Of a DNA stretch of 64,000 nucleotides, positions 35,735 to 45,131 are shown piece by piece. The notes beneath the pieces were generated by a model that was not told where the DNA came from, ran no database searches, and was given only the letters and a program-made list of their open reading frames with translations. The position numbers were made by a program, and so were the translations under genes. The DNA comes from Thermodesulfobacteriota bacterium (GTDB taxonomy: Bacteria > Desulfobacterota > Desulfobacteria > Desulfobacterales > Desulfosudaceae). The DNA lies in assembly GCA_040753795.1 (NCBI GenBank), contig JBFMDX010000022.1:1-64000 (forward strand), given 5' to 3'. Positions within the stretch are counted from its first letter, which is position 1. Each line of letters begins with the position of its first letter.

Positions 35735-36892
35735 TTATGCAACTCGTTCCACGACCAGCTCCGAGACCTCCCTGACCTGAAGCCTGTTCTCCAGTCCTTC
35801 GGTTTTAACGGCATCTCCCAGCATGACGGCGCAGGCCGGACAGGCCACGGCCAGAACCGTCGCGCCGGCGGCCGCGGCCTCGCGGCACCGGGCCCGGGCC
35901 GGGGAGTCATCACCGCCGGAGATCATGTCGGTGAACAGGTTGCCCCCTCCCCCGCCGCAGCACAGGGCGTTTTTGCGGTTGCGGTCCATCTCCACCAGTT
36001 CGATGCCGGGCGTAAAAGCGAGCATTGTCCGCGGTGACTGGTAGTCGGCGTTGTGTCGACCGAGAAAACAGGGATCATGAAAGGTGACCCGCGTTTTTTC
36101 AACCGGGGTTTTAAACGAGAGGCGGCCCAGCAGGAAGGCCAGCATCTGGGTGTAGTGAAACACCTGAAATTGCCCGCCCAGGGCCGGGTATAAATTTTTA
36201 AAAGCGTGAAACGAATGGGGAGAGAGGGTAATGATTTTTTTGACACCCCGTTCAATAAAGACTTTTATGTTTTTTCCGGCCAGTTCCTCGAATAGCGCCT
36301 TTTCTCCGGCCATGGCCACGTCATTGCCGTCGGAGCATTCTCCGTCGGTCAGCACCCCGAAATCGACCCCGGCTTTGGCAAGCAGGGCTGCCGCGGTCCG
36401 GGCGATTTCCTGGCCCCGGGAATCATAGGCGCCCACGTCTCCGGCGAAAAAAAGATACTCCTGCCCGGAATAATCCGCCGCGTCGGTTCCGGTTCGCCAG
36501 TCGGCCCGCTTTTTGCCGGATTGGCCGTAAGGGTTACCCGCGTTCTGGACCCGGGTCAGGTAATCCCGGACCGGACCGGGCACGGTGCCGGATTCCAGAA
36601 TGGCATCCCGCCCGGCGGTAAAGGCCAGCAGGATCTGGTCCTTGAAACCGGGCATGGCGCAGTGTTCGACGCAGTTTCCGCAGCCGGTGCAGGAGAACAT
36701 GATCCGGCCCAGCCGCTGGCTGACGCCGATCCGGTTGTTCAGCCAGGCGGACAGCAGCCACATGCGGCCGCCGGGCGAAAAGGTTTCAAACCGGTGGGCC
36801 AGGTAAGCCGGGCAGTTGATGTCCGTGTAGTTGGATGGGAATTTGCAGTAGCCGCAGCGAAAGCAGCGATGGAGGATTTCCTGGTGTTCCAT
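35735..36892 (-). CDS. Fe-S oxidoreductase subunit with two CCG domains
   Basis: 385 residues. N-terminal [4Fe-4S] motifs: FRCGYCKFPSNYTDINCP (irregular) and SCTGCGNCVEHC. Two CCG (heterodisulfide reductase D/GlcF-type) domains follow: HDPCFLGRH with NALCCGGGGGNLF, then VACPACAVMLGDAV. Third gene of a three-gene operon (Fe-S protein, FAD oxidase, Fe-S protein), one base after the FAD gene. Such complexes oxidise 2-hydroxy acids such as D-lactate or glycolate and pass electrons to quinone or soluble carriers. Confidence 0.87.
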   Translation of the reverse strand: MEHQEILHRCFRCGYCKFPSNYTDINCPAYLAHRFETFSPGGRMWLLSAWLNNRIGVSQRLGRIMFSCTGCGNCVEHCAMPGFKDQILLAFTAGRDAILESGTVPGPVRDYLTRVQNAGNPYGQSGKKRADWRTGTDAADYSGQEYLFFAGDVGAYDSRGQEIARTAAALLAKAGVDFGVLTDGECSDGNDVAMAGEKALFEELAGKNIKVFIERGVKKIITLSPHSFHAFKNLYPALGGQFQVFHYTQMLAFLLGRLSFKTPVEKTRVTFHDPCFLGRHNADYQSPRTMLAFTPGIELVEMDRNRKNALCCGGGGGNLFTDMISGGDDSPARARCREAAAAGATVLAVACPACAVMLGDAVKTEGLENRLQVREVSELVVERVA

Positions 36893-36893
36893 T

Positions 36894-38270
36894 TCAGACC
36901 TCCCAGTTGCCGGGATTCATGATCCGGTTGGGATCCAGGGTGTCGCGCAGCCGGTTCATGAACGAGACGGTATTCGGATCCATGCGTTTTAAAATCTCCT
37001 TCTGGGCCGGGGCTTCGGCCTTCCAGGGAATGCCGCCCATCTCCAGGCAGGCCCGGTTGGTCTCTTCCAGGGCCTCGGCCGCCCGGCCCACGTCTTCGGC
37101 ATCGGCCCGGTTGAAGGCATAGGCGAAAAAAAACATCATGGCATGGCCGGCCCCGATGATCCGGGCGCCCAGGGAATAAGTGGTATGGTGTTTCTCGGCG
37201 ATTTCAGTCCCCCGGCGGTAGGCTTCGGCAAACCGCTCGACGGCCATGATGGCGCCCACGTATTCAAACCCGCCCCCCTTGCGGGCGTCGGCGAACCGGG
37301 CCAGGTCAGGCGAGGGGATCTCCATGAACCGGCTCTTCTGCACCGGCGGGATGGGCAGAAACCCGGCCGCCCCGGTGTCGGTAATGGACCGCACCGACTC
37401 CTGGAGCAGGTTGCGTTTAAAGATCAGCTCTTTTTTCGAGTGGGCGCCGAAAGCGACATTAATATGGAAGAACCCCCTGGCCCAGTCCGGCTTGGGAGTC
37501 ATCCAGGGGGTCATGTCCTCGGCCACCTGGACGCCGGTAAACCGGGAAATGATCTCGGGCATGAGGTCGGCGGTTTCGGACACATAAATCAGCACGTCGT
37601 TATACCGGTAGTTGGGGAAAAGCCGGATGCCCAGCTTCGTGATGATGCCGGTGGTGCCGGACCAGCCCAGGAACAGGCCGGACAGGTCGGGCAGCGGCGC
37701 CCTGGAAAACCACTGGGGCGACACGCTGCACGAACCGGTGCGCACGATCTCGCCCGTGGGCAGCACCGCCTCCAGACCGGTCAGCATGTCCGAATGAAAG
37801 CCGCCCAGCACCGACAGGTGGCCGGAGCCGTGAATGCAGACATTGCCGGCGATGGTGGCCGCCGGCGGGGCGTCGGGCATGGAGTGCTTCAGGCCGGGGT
37901 GGTGTTTGGACAGGTAGGCCTTGAGCACGCCCTGGGTCACCCCGGCCTCCACCACGGCGTAGCGGCTGACCGGGTTGACCTCGATGATCCGGTCCATCCG
38001 CTTCATGTCCACGATGACCCCGCCCTTCAAGGCCCGGGTCAGGCCGGATAGCACCAGTCCCCCGCCCATGGGCACCAGCGGCACCTTGTGCGCGTTGGCC
38101 AGCCGCACGATTTGCGCCACCTGGTCGGCGGTTTCCGGCATGGCCACGGCATCGGGCGCGGCCGGCGGCATGGTGCCCTGGTCCATGGAGTAGAGATAGC
38201 GCTCCTCGGGTTCGGCCGAAACAAACGCCTCGCCCACGATGGCCTGCAGTTTTTTAATGAAGTCGTTCAT
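36894..38270 (-). CDS. FAD-binding oxidase, lactate/glycolate dehydrogenase type
   Basis: 458 residues of the GlcD/Dld family. The PCMH FAD domain shows VPLVPMGGGLVLSGLTRALK, MKRMDRIIEVNPVSRYAVVE and NVCIHGSGHLSVLGGFHSD. The C-terminal FAD-oxidase domain has YAFNRADAEDVGRAAEAL and ends DPNRIMNPGNWEV, matching the family's LDPxxxLNPGK tail. Electrons would go to the flanking CCG proteins. The start is four bases after the upstream Fe-S gene, so it is tightly coupled. The exact 2-hydroxy acid is not predictable. Confidence 0.88.
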   Translation of the reverse strand: MNDFIKKLQAIVGEAFVSAEPEERYLYSMDQGTMPPAAPDAVAMPETADQVAQIVRLANAHKVPLVPMGGGLVLSGLTRALKGGVIVDMKRMDRIIEVNPVSRYAVVEAGVTQGVLKAYLSKHHPGLKHSMPDAPPAATIAGNVCIHGSGHLSVLGGFHSDMLTGLEAVLPTGEIVRTGSCSVSPQWFSRAPLPDLSGLFLGWSGTTGIITKLGIRLFPNYRYNDVLIYVSETADLMPEIISRFTGVQVAEDMTPWMTPKPDWARGFFHINVAFGAHSKKELIFKRNLLQESVRSITDTGAAGFLPIPPVQKSRFMEIPSPDLARFADARKGGGFEYVGAIMAVERFAEAYRRGTEIAEKHHTTYSLGARIIGAGHAMMFFFAYAFNRADAEDVGRAAEALEETNRACLEMGGIPWKAEAPAQKEILKRMDPNTVSFMNRLRDTLDPNRIMNPGNWEV

Positions 38271-38274
38271 GACA

Positions 38275-39297
38275 TTATTCTCCCAAAGCCGCCTGGACCA
38301 GGTCGCTGACCAGAATCGGCATCAGGCCGCGCCCGGCCACCTCCTGGGCCATGGTGGCCATGCAGAAGGGACAGTTGAACACGCAATAGACGGCCTTGAC
38401 TTTCAGCATGTCGGATATGTTTCTCTCCACCAGGTCGTCGGCCGTCTCGTCCCGCTGATGGGCCCGGGGCACGCCCCCGCAGCACAGGGCGTTGTCCCGG
38501 TCATACTCGCGGGGCGCGCGGATGGCGCCGATCTTCTCAAAAATCCGGTCCAGGACCGCGTCGGTTTCCGGGCAAAGCCGGTTGGAGCAGGGCCGCTGAT
38601 AGGCGATGACCTGGTTCAACGGCTTGATGCGATCGGCCAGTACCGCCAACCGTCGGTCGATATAGTCAAACAGATGGATCGGCCGGAAAGGCACGGTAAT
38701 GCCAAAGGCCCGGGCCAGAGTGGTGTAGGTGCCGTAGCACTCGTCATGGAAACAGACCATGTCCGTGACGCCCGAATCCTTCATGTAAAAGGACATGATA
38801 TTGTCGATCACCCGGGGCACCCGCTCGCGGATGACCGAATTCTTGGCAAAATGCAGCCACATGATATTGCAGAACACGTCATTGCCGGAAATGACCGAGG
38901 CCCCTTCAAAAAGACGGCCGCGGATGGATCCGGCCAGCATGGGAAAAGCGCACATGTTGACCAGGGGCGCGGCAACGGCTGCCCTGGTCAGCCGCCCCTT
39001 GAACGCCATCATCTTCAACTGCTCGGCCACGATGGGCCGGGGCGCGGGCAGCAGGCCCATCTCCTCCTGGCGCTCCACCAGGACAAAGAAGGGGTTGTTG
39101 CCGTTGGGGCAATACTCCTGGCAGGCGTAACAGGTCAGGCATTCACGCAGCACCCGGCTGTCCTGTCCGGCGTTGATCTTCTGCTTTTCCTGCCTGGCCT
39201 CGGCCACGTCGGCAAAAGCGATGTACTGGCACTTCATCAGGCAATCGATGGTTTCGCAGGCCGCGCAGACAGCGGGATTAAAGGCAATGGCGTTCAC
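38275..39297 (-). CDS. Fe-S oxidoreductase subunit with CCG domain
   Basis: 340 residues, first gene of the operon. Cysteine clusters CAACETIDCLMKC and CLTCYACQEYCP at the N-terminus bind two [4Fe-4S] centres, the first being atypical. One CCG domain is clear (NALCCGGVPRAH, then FNCPFCMATMAQEVAG) and a partner half is HDECYGTYTTLARAFG. Both CCG proteins of the operon differ enough to be distinct subunits rather than a recent duplication. Confidence 0.85.
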   Translation of the reverse strand: MNAIAFNPAVCAACETIDCLMKCQYIAFADVAEARQEKQKINAGQDSRVLRECLTCYACQEYCPNGNNPFFVLVERQEEMGLLPAPRPIVAEQLKMMAFKGRLTRAAVAAPLVNMCAFPMLAGSIRGRLFEGASVISGNDVFCNIMWLHFAKNSVIRERVPRVIDNIMSFYMKDSGVTDMVCFHDECYGTYTTLARAFGITVPFRPIHLFDYIDRRLAVLADRIKPLNQVIAYQRPCSNRLCPETDAVLDRIFEKIGAIRAPREYDRDNALCCGGVPRAHQRDETADDLVERNISDMLKVKAVYCVFNCPFCMATMAQEVAGRGLMPILVSDLVQAALGE

Positions 39298-39340
39298 GAT
39301 GGACCCCCATAAAAATCAAACCATTCATAAAATATTCGGG

Positions 39341-40675
39341 TCACCCGGGTAGCTGTTCAAGCATACGGTCGTAAAATTGATTGACGATCCCGGCGGTATA
39401 AACCGGTTGATACGTACCGATAGACAGCGTCAGGCTTCCGGCATACCCGGTCATTCCCATTCCAAAGAGGGGCGGATTCATCGGCGGAACCGTCAGCCAG
39501 GCCCTTGCGGCCGGCTGGTCATACGTCACATCCTCCGCCTTTATCGGCCCCATATTGGTCAGGGCATTGACCAGCCCGATCCGTTTCATTGAAAACAGCA
39601 ACAAACCGCCGAAAATATTCTTTGCCAATCTGGCCGGCATCAGGCTGATGGTCGGCATGACGCCGATATAGTCGCTCAGCCCCAGCCAGTTCTTTTTCCG
39701 CAGGCCGATAATATGGGAAATTCTTTTGACCGAATCCGAAAACGAATGACCCAGGTCGCTGCCGGGAAAAGCAAACTCCAGGGCGCTTAAGTTGCAGATC
39801 CCTTCGCCTCTTCCCGATGGCAGGTAATGCAGGCGCAAATCCGCCGTCATCAGGGCCTGCAACCTGCTTTTATGATCCCAGTCGCCCAGATCCGTCATGG
39901 CGCTGAAAAACGAGGCCATCAGCATATCGTTTAAGGTGGCCTTCATTGTCCGGCCGTAAGCGGCGATCCTGGCCACCCTGTCGGCCGGGATATGGCGCAC
40001 GACGTATTCCGGCCGACCGCCGAAATCCCCCTCCCGGCTGAATCCAAATCCTTTGGACGACGTCAGCAGTTTCCACTGCGTTCGTAAATAGTTTACATAA
40101 ATCCTGGGATAGGCCATTTTGGGGATCAATCGCAACACCTGCCACGAACCGCGTGAACCGTGAAGATTCGGTTCGGGAAGGTAATCCGGGTTCTCCGCCA
40201 GGGCATTGTATATCCCGGCCAGAGCGCCGGACACTTCCTTGCAGCCGCCCGCGTCCGCCGCTTCATGGGAAATCTTGAGGATAAGCCGGTTTTTTCCGGA
40301 GGCGTCATCCTGCCACAGGCACCCGCTCACCTGCGGCCCGCCATGAGCGTCATGGGGTTTTGCGCGGAAGGCTTCATACCCGTCCCCGGAGCTGACAACG
40401 ATAAAATTATCACGTTGACTGCTTTCCAGCCGCTGCCAGTATGTTCGAATATTTCCGACGATGAGTCTGCACCCCAGAACCGGCTCGGCATCCAGCACCA
40501 GGTCAAAGGCGCGGGTCAGTCTTTTGACATCCAGCCGGTGATCGAATTCCATCTCCAGGTGGAGCATCATTTCACCCATGGCGCCGAGGATATACACCAC
40601 CTTGTCCGTTGCCATCGATGGCAGTCGCTTTGGTATGTTGACTGTCATTGTTCTTTTTACGGGCAAAAAGCGCAT
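39341..40675 (-). CDS. condensation-domain/acyltransferase-like protein
   Basis: 444 residues. The segment ISHEAADAGG stands where condensation-domain and WS/DGAT or PapA-type acyltransferases have HHxxxDG. The second His is replaced by Glu but the catalytic-type His and the DxG part remain. LNDMLMASFFSAMTDLG and the C-terminal GMGMTGYAGSLTLSIGTYQP fit the same CoA-dependent acyltransferase superfamily. No carrier-protein or adenylation gene is nearby, so a free-standing lipid or alcohol acyltransferase is more likely than a peptide synthetase. ATG at 40648 is an alternative start. Confidence 0.65.
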   Translation of the reverse strand: MRFLPVKRTMTVNIPKRLPSMATDKVVYILGAMGEMMLHLEMEFDHRLDVKRLTRAFDLVLDAEPVLGCRLIVGNIRTYWQRLESSQRDNFIVVSSGDGYEAFRAKPHDAHGGPQVSGCLWQDDASGKNRLILKISHEAADAGGCKEVSGALAGIYNALAENPDYLPEPNLHGSRGSWQVLRLIPKMAYPRIYVNYLRTQWKLLTSSKGFGFSREGDFGGRPEYVVRHIPADRVARIAAYGRTMKATLNDMLMASFFSAMTDLGDWDHKSRLQALMTADLRLHYLPSGRGEGICNLSALEFAFPGSDLGHSFSDSVKRISHIIGLRKKNWLGLSDYIGVMPTISLMPARLAKNIFGGLLLFSMKRIGLVNALTNMGPIKAEDVTYDQPAARAWLTVPPMNPPLFGMGMTGYAGSLTLSIGTYQPVYTAGIVNQFYDRMLEQLPG

Positions 40676-40747
40676 TCTAAACCTTATGTTGCAATGTTTT
40701 TCAGGCGTATATTGTATGAGGTCAGCATGTTATCCTGGTCCGACCCC

Positions 40748-41338
40748 TCAAATAAGGCCTGCGTCCTTCAAGACATTTTCCATCACTTCTTGATCCCACC
40801 CCGATATCCGATTTTTTCCGACAAAAATCAAAGGGACGCCTCGCCCCCTGAGATCATTAAATTTTTTGAGATTCTCCTCTGACTCGTTGATATTATATTC
40901 AATAAACGCGACGTCGTGCTTAATCAAAAAATCTTTGGCCAGATCGCAATACCGGCACCCCCTGGCGGTGTAAAGAACAACTTCATTTGACGCCGTCTCG
41001 TCTGTTTCATAATTAGCTGCGCCATTGTCAGACATGCTGCCTTGATCATTCGGATCAGCGCCGCTGAAATACCCGTAAAGGCCGGCGGAAATTACAATAG
41101 CCGCGATAATAAACAACAGCCAACCGGTAAGGGCGGTTGAGCTTTCGCGGCTTTTAACCGGTTCTTTTCCCCCGAATGAGGATGGTCTGTCAGAACCACT
41201 GTCCGCCAACACCGTACCGCTTTTATTGTGCTTTTCATATACGATTCCGCACTGCGGACATTGCCATGCCGGCGCGAAATCATCCGGCTTCCGGGTATAT
41301 CCGCATTTGGGGCAGGTAGCCCCGGCATTGTCAGGCAT
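40748..41338 (-). CDS. membrane-anchored glutaredoxin with N-terminal zinc ribbon
   Basis: 196 residues. An N-terminal rubredoxin-like zinc ribbon has two CxxC pairs (TCPKCGYTRKP and WQCPQCGIVYEKH). After a linker there is one transmembrane helix (GWLLFIIAAIVISAGLYGYF), then a GrxC/NrdH-type thioredoxin fold with active site ARGCRYCDLAKDFL and the GSH-site segment RGRGVPLIFVGKNRISGWD. The three-part layout is uncommon. It could reduce or monitor thiols at the membrane; topology suggests the glutaredoxin domain is periplasmic if the ribbon is cytosolic. Confidence 0.8.
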   Translation of the reverse strand: MPDNAGATCPKCGYTRKPDDFAPAWQCPQCGIVYEKHNKSGTVLADSGSDRPSSFGGKEPVKSRESSTALTGWLLFIIAAIVISAGLYGYFSGADPNDQGSMSDNGAANYETDETASNEVVLYTARGCRYCDLAKDFLIKHDVAFIEYNINESEENLKKFNDLRGRGVPLIFVGKNRISGWDQEVMENVLKDAGLI

Positions 41339-41407
41339 TGTCTTCTCCTTTTTGTATTATTAGAGATACTGCCCCAACCGAATTATTCCCCCACCTGCCG
41401 GTAAAAA

Positions 41408-42175
41408 TCAATTGCTTTGCGTTCTTCCGTTCTCCAGGCGGATCGACAGCATATTGCCGGCAACGGCGTATTCGCCCGGCAAACCCAGCCGGTCGAATAT
41501 GGCCTGGTGATCGCTTGCCGTCCTGGCCACCAGCTTGCCGTTTTTCGCCAGGGCGTCCAGATACCGGTCGGCCAGACGGCCGGCTTTGACCAGGGTCGTA
41601 AAATACATCCGGCCGTTTTCCGACAGGATTTTCTCAAGGCCAGCCAGCAGCGGGCCGGTGTCGGCCAGACAATGCAGAAGGTTCTGGCAGAGAACGGCCT
41701 GGAACGCGTTTTCGCGAAACGGCAGCCGCAGGGCGTCGGCCTGGAGAAAAACCAGATTCTCCGGCATGCGGCAGCGCTGCCCGACGATCCTGGCTTTGCC
41801 CATTCTGAGCATTTTCAGGGACTGATCCGCCAGAACGACCGGCCGTCCGGACCAGCGGCTATAGACGTCGGCCGTAAAGGCCAGGGAACCGCAGCCAAGA
41901 TCCAGGACGTTCCCCTCTCCGGAAGACCGCAGGGCCTCATCGGCCATTTCCGGGAACAGGGCAACCGCATATCCCCAGATCAGGCGATTATAGAGCGGAT
42001 GGCACGCCACCCGATCGTAAAAAATCCCGAACCGGGTATCGTATTCGTTGCCGGATCCGCTGTCCGGCAACACGGAATAAATGCCGGGTTCAACCAGCCG
42101 CAGGGGCGTGTTTTCCACCAGCAGGGACGCCAGATGATGCTCCGCCATCGTCACCCTGTGGTCATTTTTCTCCAT
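41408..42175 (-). CDS. SAM-dependent methyltransferase
   Basis: 255 residues, class I methyltransferase fold: NVLDLGCGSLAFTADVYSRW (motif I), VVLADQSLKMLRMGK (acidic end of strand 2), LVFLQADALRLPFRENAFQA and VLCQNLLHCLADTGPLL (motifs II-III). Resembles UbiE/MenG-like or small-molecule methyltransferases. Substrate unknown. Followed upstream on the same strand by the flavin oxidoreductase, 19 bases apart, so perhaps co-transcribed. Confidence 0.82.
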   Translation of the reverse strand: MEKNDHRVTMAEHHLASLLVENTPLRLVEPGIYSVLPDSGSGNEYDTRFGIFYDRVACHPLYNRLIWGYAVALFPEMADEALRSSGEGNVLDLGCGSLAFTADVYSRWSGRPVVLADQSLKMLRMGKARIVGQRCRMPENLVFLQADALRLPFRENAFQAVLCQNLLHCLADTGPLLAGLEKILSENGRMYFTTLVKAGRLADRYLDALAKNGKLVARTASDHQAIFDRLGLPGEYAVAGNMLSIRLENGRTQSN

Positions 42176-42194
42176 GAGCGGTTACTCCATTATA

Positions 42195-43382
42195 CTATTC
42201 ATTCCGCAGGCACCGCACCCGGCCGTCCAGAATGGAGGTGAAACAGTTGCCGCAGGAAACGCAGGCCGATTCGATTGCCTGGCCGGTCCGCAGCCGGTTG
42301 ACAATATCGGGCTGGATGATAAACGGACGCGCCAGGGCGATGTAGTCGGCCGCTTCCTCCCGGATGATCCGCTCCATGTCCGGGAGGCGCCGGATGCCGC
42401 CCACCACGATGACGGGAACTTTCACCTGCTTCCTGATGGCGGCCGCCGCCTCGACATTGTAGTTGTGGAGCGGGCCCGGGGTCTTCATCAGCAGGCCGGC
42501 CACCGGCCTGAGCAGGGTCCTGACCGGGCCGGGCAGGTTCCGGGTCTGACGCGCCCGGTTCAGCAGGCCGGTCGCCGGCGCACGGGTCACCCGGATGGTG
42601 TTGAGCCCGTCTTCCATGACCCCGCACGAAACCTCGATGGCGTCGATGCCCGCCCCGGCCAGTATCCCGGCCACCCTGGCGGCCTCCTCCAGGGTGGTGC
42701 CGTTTTTCATGTGGTCAAAGGCGTTGATCTTGATCAGCACCGGAAAATCGCCCAGGCGTTTTCTGATCAGGCGGATGATTTCCGTCACGATCCGGGTCCG
42801 GTTCTCGGTCGAGCCGCCCCAGCCGTCGGTCCGCCGGTTCATGGCCGGCGTCATAAACTGGGACAGCAGATACCCGTGGGCGCCGTGGAGCTGCACCCCG
42901 TCAAAACCGGCCTCGCGGGCGCGTTGGGCGGCAGCGGCAAAGCTCTCGATAATCTGAAAGATCTCCTTTTCCGTCAGCTCCCCGGGTTTATCCAGCGGAA
43001 AGGTCCGGTCCCGGATGGCGGACGGCGCCTTCGGCCGGCTGCCGGTGGTATAGGCGTCGGTCTGGCGCCCGGCATGGGCAAGCTGGAGAAAGACGGGGAC
43101 CTGGTGTTCATGCACCGCCCCGGTCAGTTGCCGGAAGCCGTCAATGGTCTCGTCCCGGTCAATCATCATCTGGGTGGGAAAGGCCTTGCCGTCCTGCTGC
43201 ACGCAGGCCAGGCCGGTGATGATGGCGCCCGCGCCCCCTTTGGCGATTCTGGCGTAAAAGGCGGCCAGATCCTTCCCCGGCACCCCGTCCGCGCCTGCCA
43301 TGCCTTCAAAAGTCGCCGAACGGATGATCCGGTTGGGCAGCGTCACGCCCGCCAGTTGGGTGGGTTCAAATATCTGTTTCAT
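42195..43382 (-). CDS. NADH:flavin oxidoreductase, old yellow enzyme family
   Basis: 395 residues, FMN TIM barrel. IFEPTQLAGVTLPNRIIRSA at the N-terminus, QLAHAGRQT, GFDGVQLHGAHGYLLSQFMT (active-site His pair) and WGGSTENRTRIVTEIIRLIR are diagnostic. The C-terminus has CVSCGNCFTSILDGRVRC, the cysteine set that in 2,4-dienoyl-CoA reductase (FadH) binds [4Fe-4S]. The large second half of FadH is absent, giving a short Fe-S-containing ene-reductase. Confidence 0.85.
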   Translation of the reverse strand: MKQIFEPTQLAGVTLPNRIIRSATFEGMAGADGVPGKDLAAFYARIAKGGAGAIITGLACVQQDGKAFPTQMMIDRDETIDGFRQLTGAVHEHQVPVFLQLAHAGRQTDAYTTGSRPKAPSAIRDRTFPLDKPGELTEKEIFQIIESFAAAAQRAREAGFDGVQLHGAHGYLLSQFMTPAMNRRTDGWGGSTENRTRIVTEIIRLIRKRLGDFPVLIKINAFDHMKNGTTLEEAARVAGILAGAGIDAIEVSCGVMEDGLNTIRVTRAPATGLLNRARQTRNLPGPVRTLLRPVAGLLMKTPGPLHNYNVEAAAAIRKQVKVPVIVVGGIRRLPDMERIIREEAADYIALARPFIIQPDIVNRLRTGQAIESACVSCGNCFTSILDGRVRCLRNE

Positions 43383-43598
43383 CTATTGCCTTTCTAATTT
43401 GCGTTCCCGCCGAACCGTTTGCGGCGTATATCCCTACACAGTTCTTATGGGTTGGGCCGTCTATGTTTTTATACGTTGGTCATTGGTCTCTCTGAAAAGA
43501 ATAAAAGCATGGACGTCCCCCATCATACCCCGGTGGTTGGTATTTCCATTTGTCACACCCGCTGTCGCAGCATTGTCACAGCTCATTGTCACAGCTTG

Positions 43599-44651
<1,053 letters not shown>

Positions 44652-44659
44652 ATCAACAC

Positions 44660-44782
44660 CTATTTTGTCTCATTCTGATACTTTCCGATCATGGTACCCA
44701 GTGCCGTTTTCAGCGTGACGGGAATCCGGGAGGCCCGGACGATAATATCATACGCCATATCTGAAAAATCATCGGTATCCAT
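44660..44782 (-). CDS. 40-residue small protein upstream of fic
   Basis: Starts [20 protein letters not shown] and ends KYQNETK. A full AGGAGG lies eight bases before the ATG at 44782, and the stop is eight bases before the fic start, so it is likely a real co-transcribed small gene. The sequence is acidic at the start and helical. It does not carry the (S/T)xxxE(G/N) motif of Fic antitoxins. It may be a truncated form of a longer family; I do not recognise it with certainty. Confidence 0.6.
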   Translation of the reverse strand: MDTDDFSDMAYDIIVRASRIPVTLKTALGTMIGKYQNETK

Positions 44783-45131
44783 TAGCGATTTCCTCCTGCT
44801 GAATCTGCTTTCCCCGCGGTGCCAGATCCGCGATAAACGGTATATCGAATTTGTTCTCAATCATGCGTCAACAGTGGGCAAAGTTCTCTCATCATAAATA
44901 GACAACCTGGTACCGGAATCCAGGCAAGTTTTCGGAAACAGGTTCTCCGTCCGGGGATATTCCGGAATCCAGCCCGTATAAGGGGTCTCCGGAAATGAAA
45001 CACTTCAATACGCGATATTCTGCCCATACTTTTTTCCTGTTAATTCATCATCCACAACTTGATTTTTAGGAATTGTGTATGATGTCCCCGAAATTTTGGA
45101 AATTTTGTGTTACCACGAGCAGGCGGAGGGG
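44783..45131. other. intergenic region without a gene
   Basis: 349 bases between the small fic leader gene and the SIR2-kinase stop. CCGGAATCCAG occurs twice (44914-44924 and 44962-44972). I see no coding potential, promoter or terminator worth naming. Confidence 0.5.
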
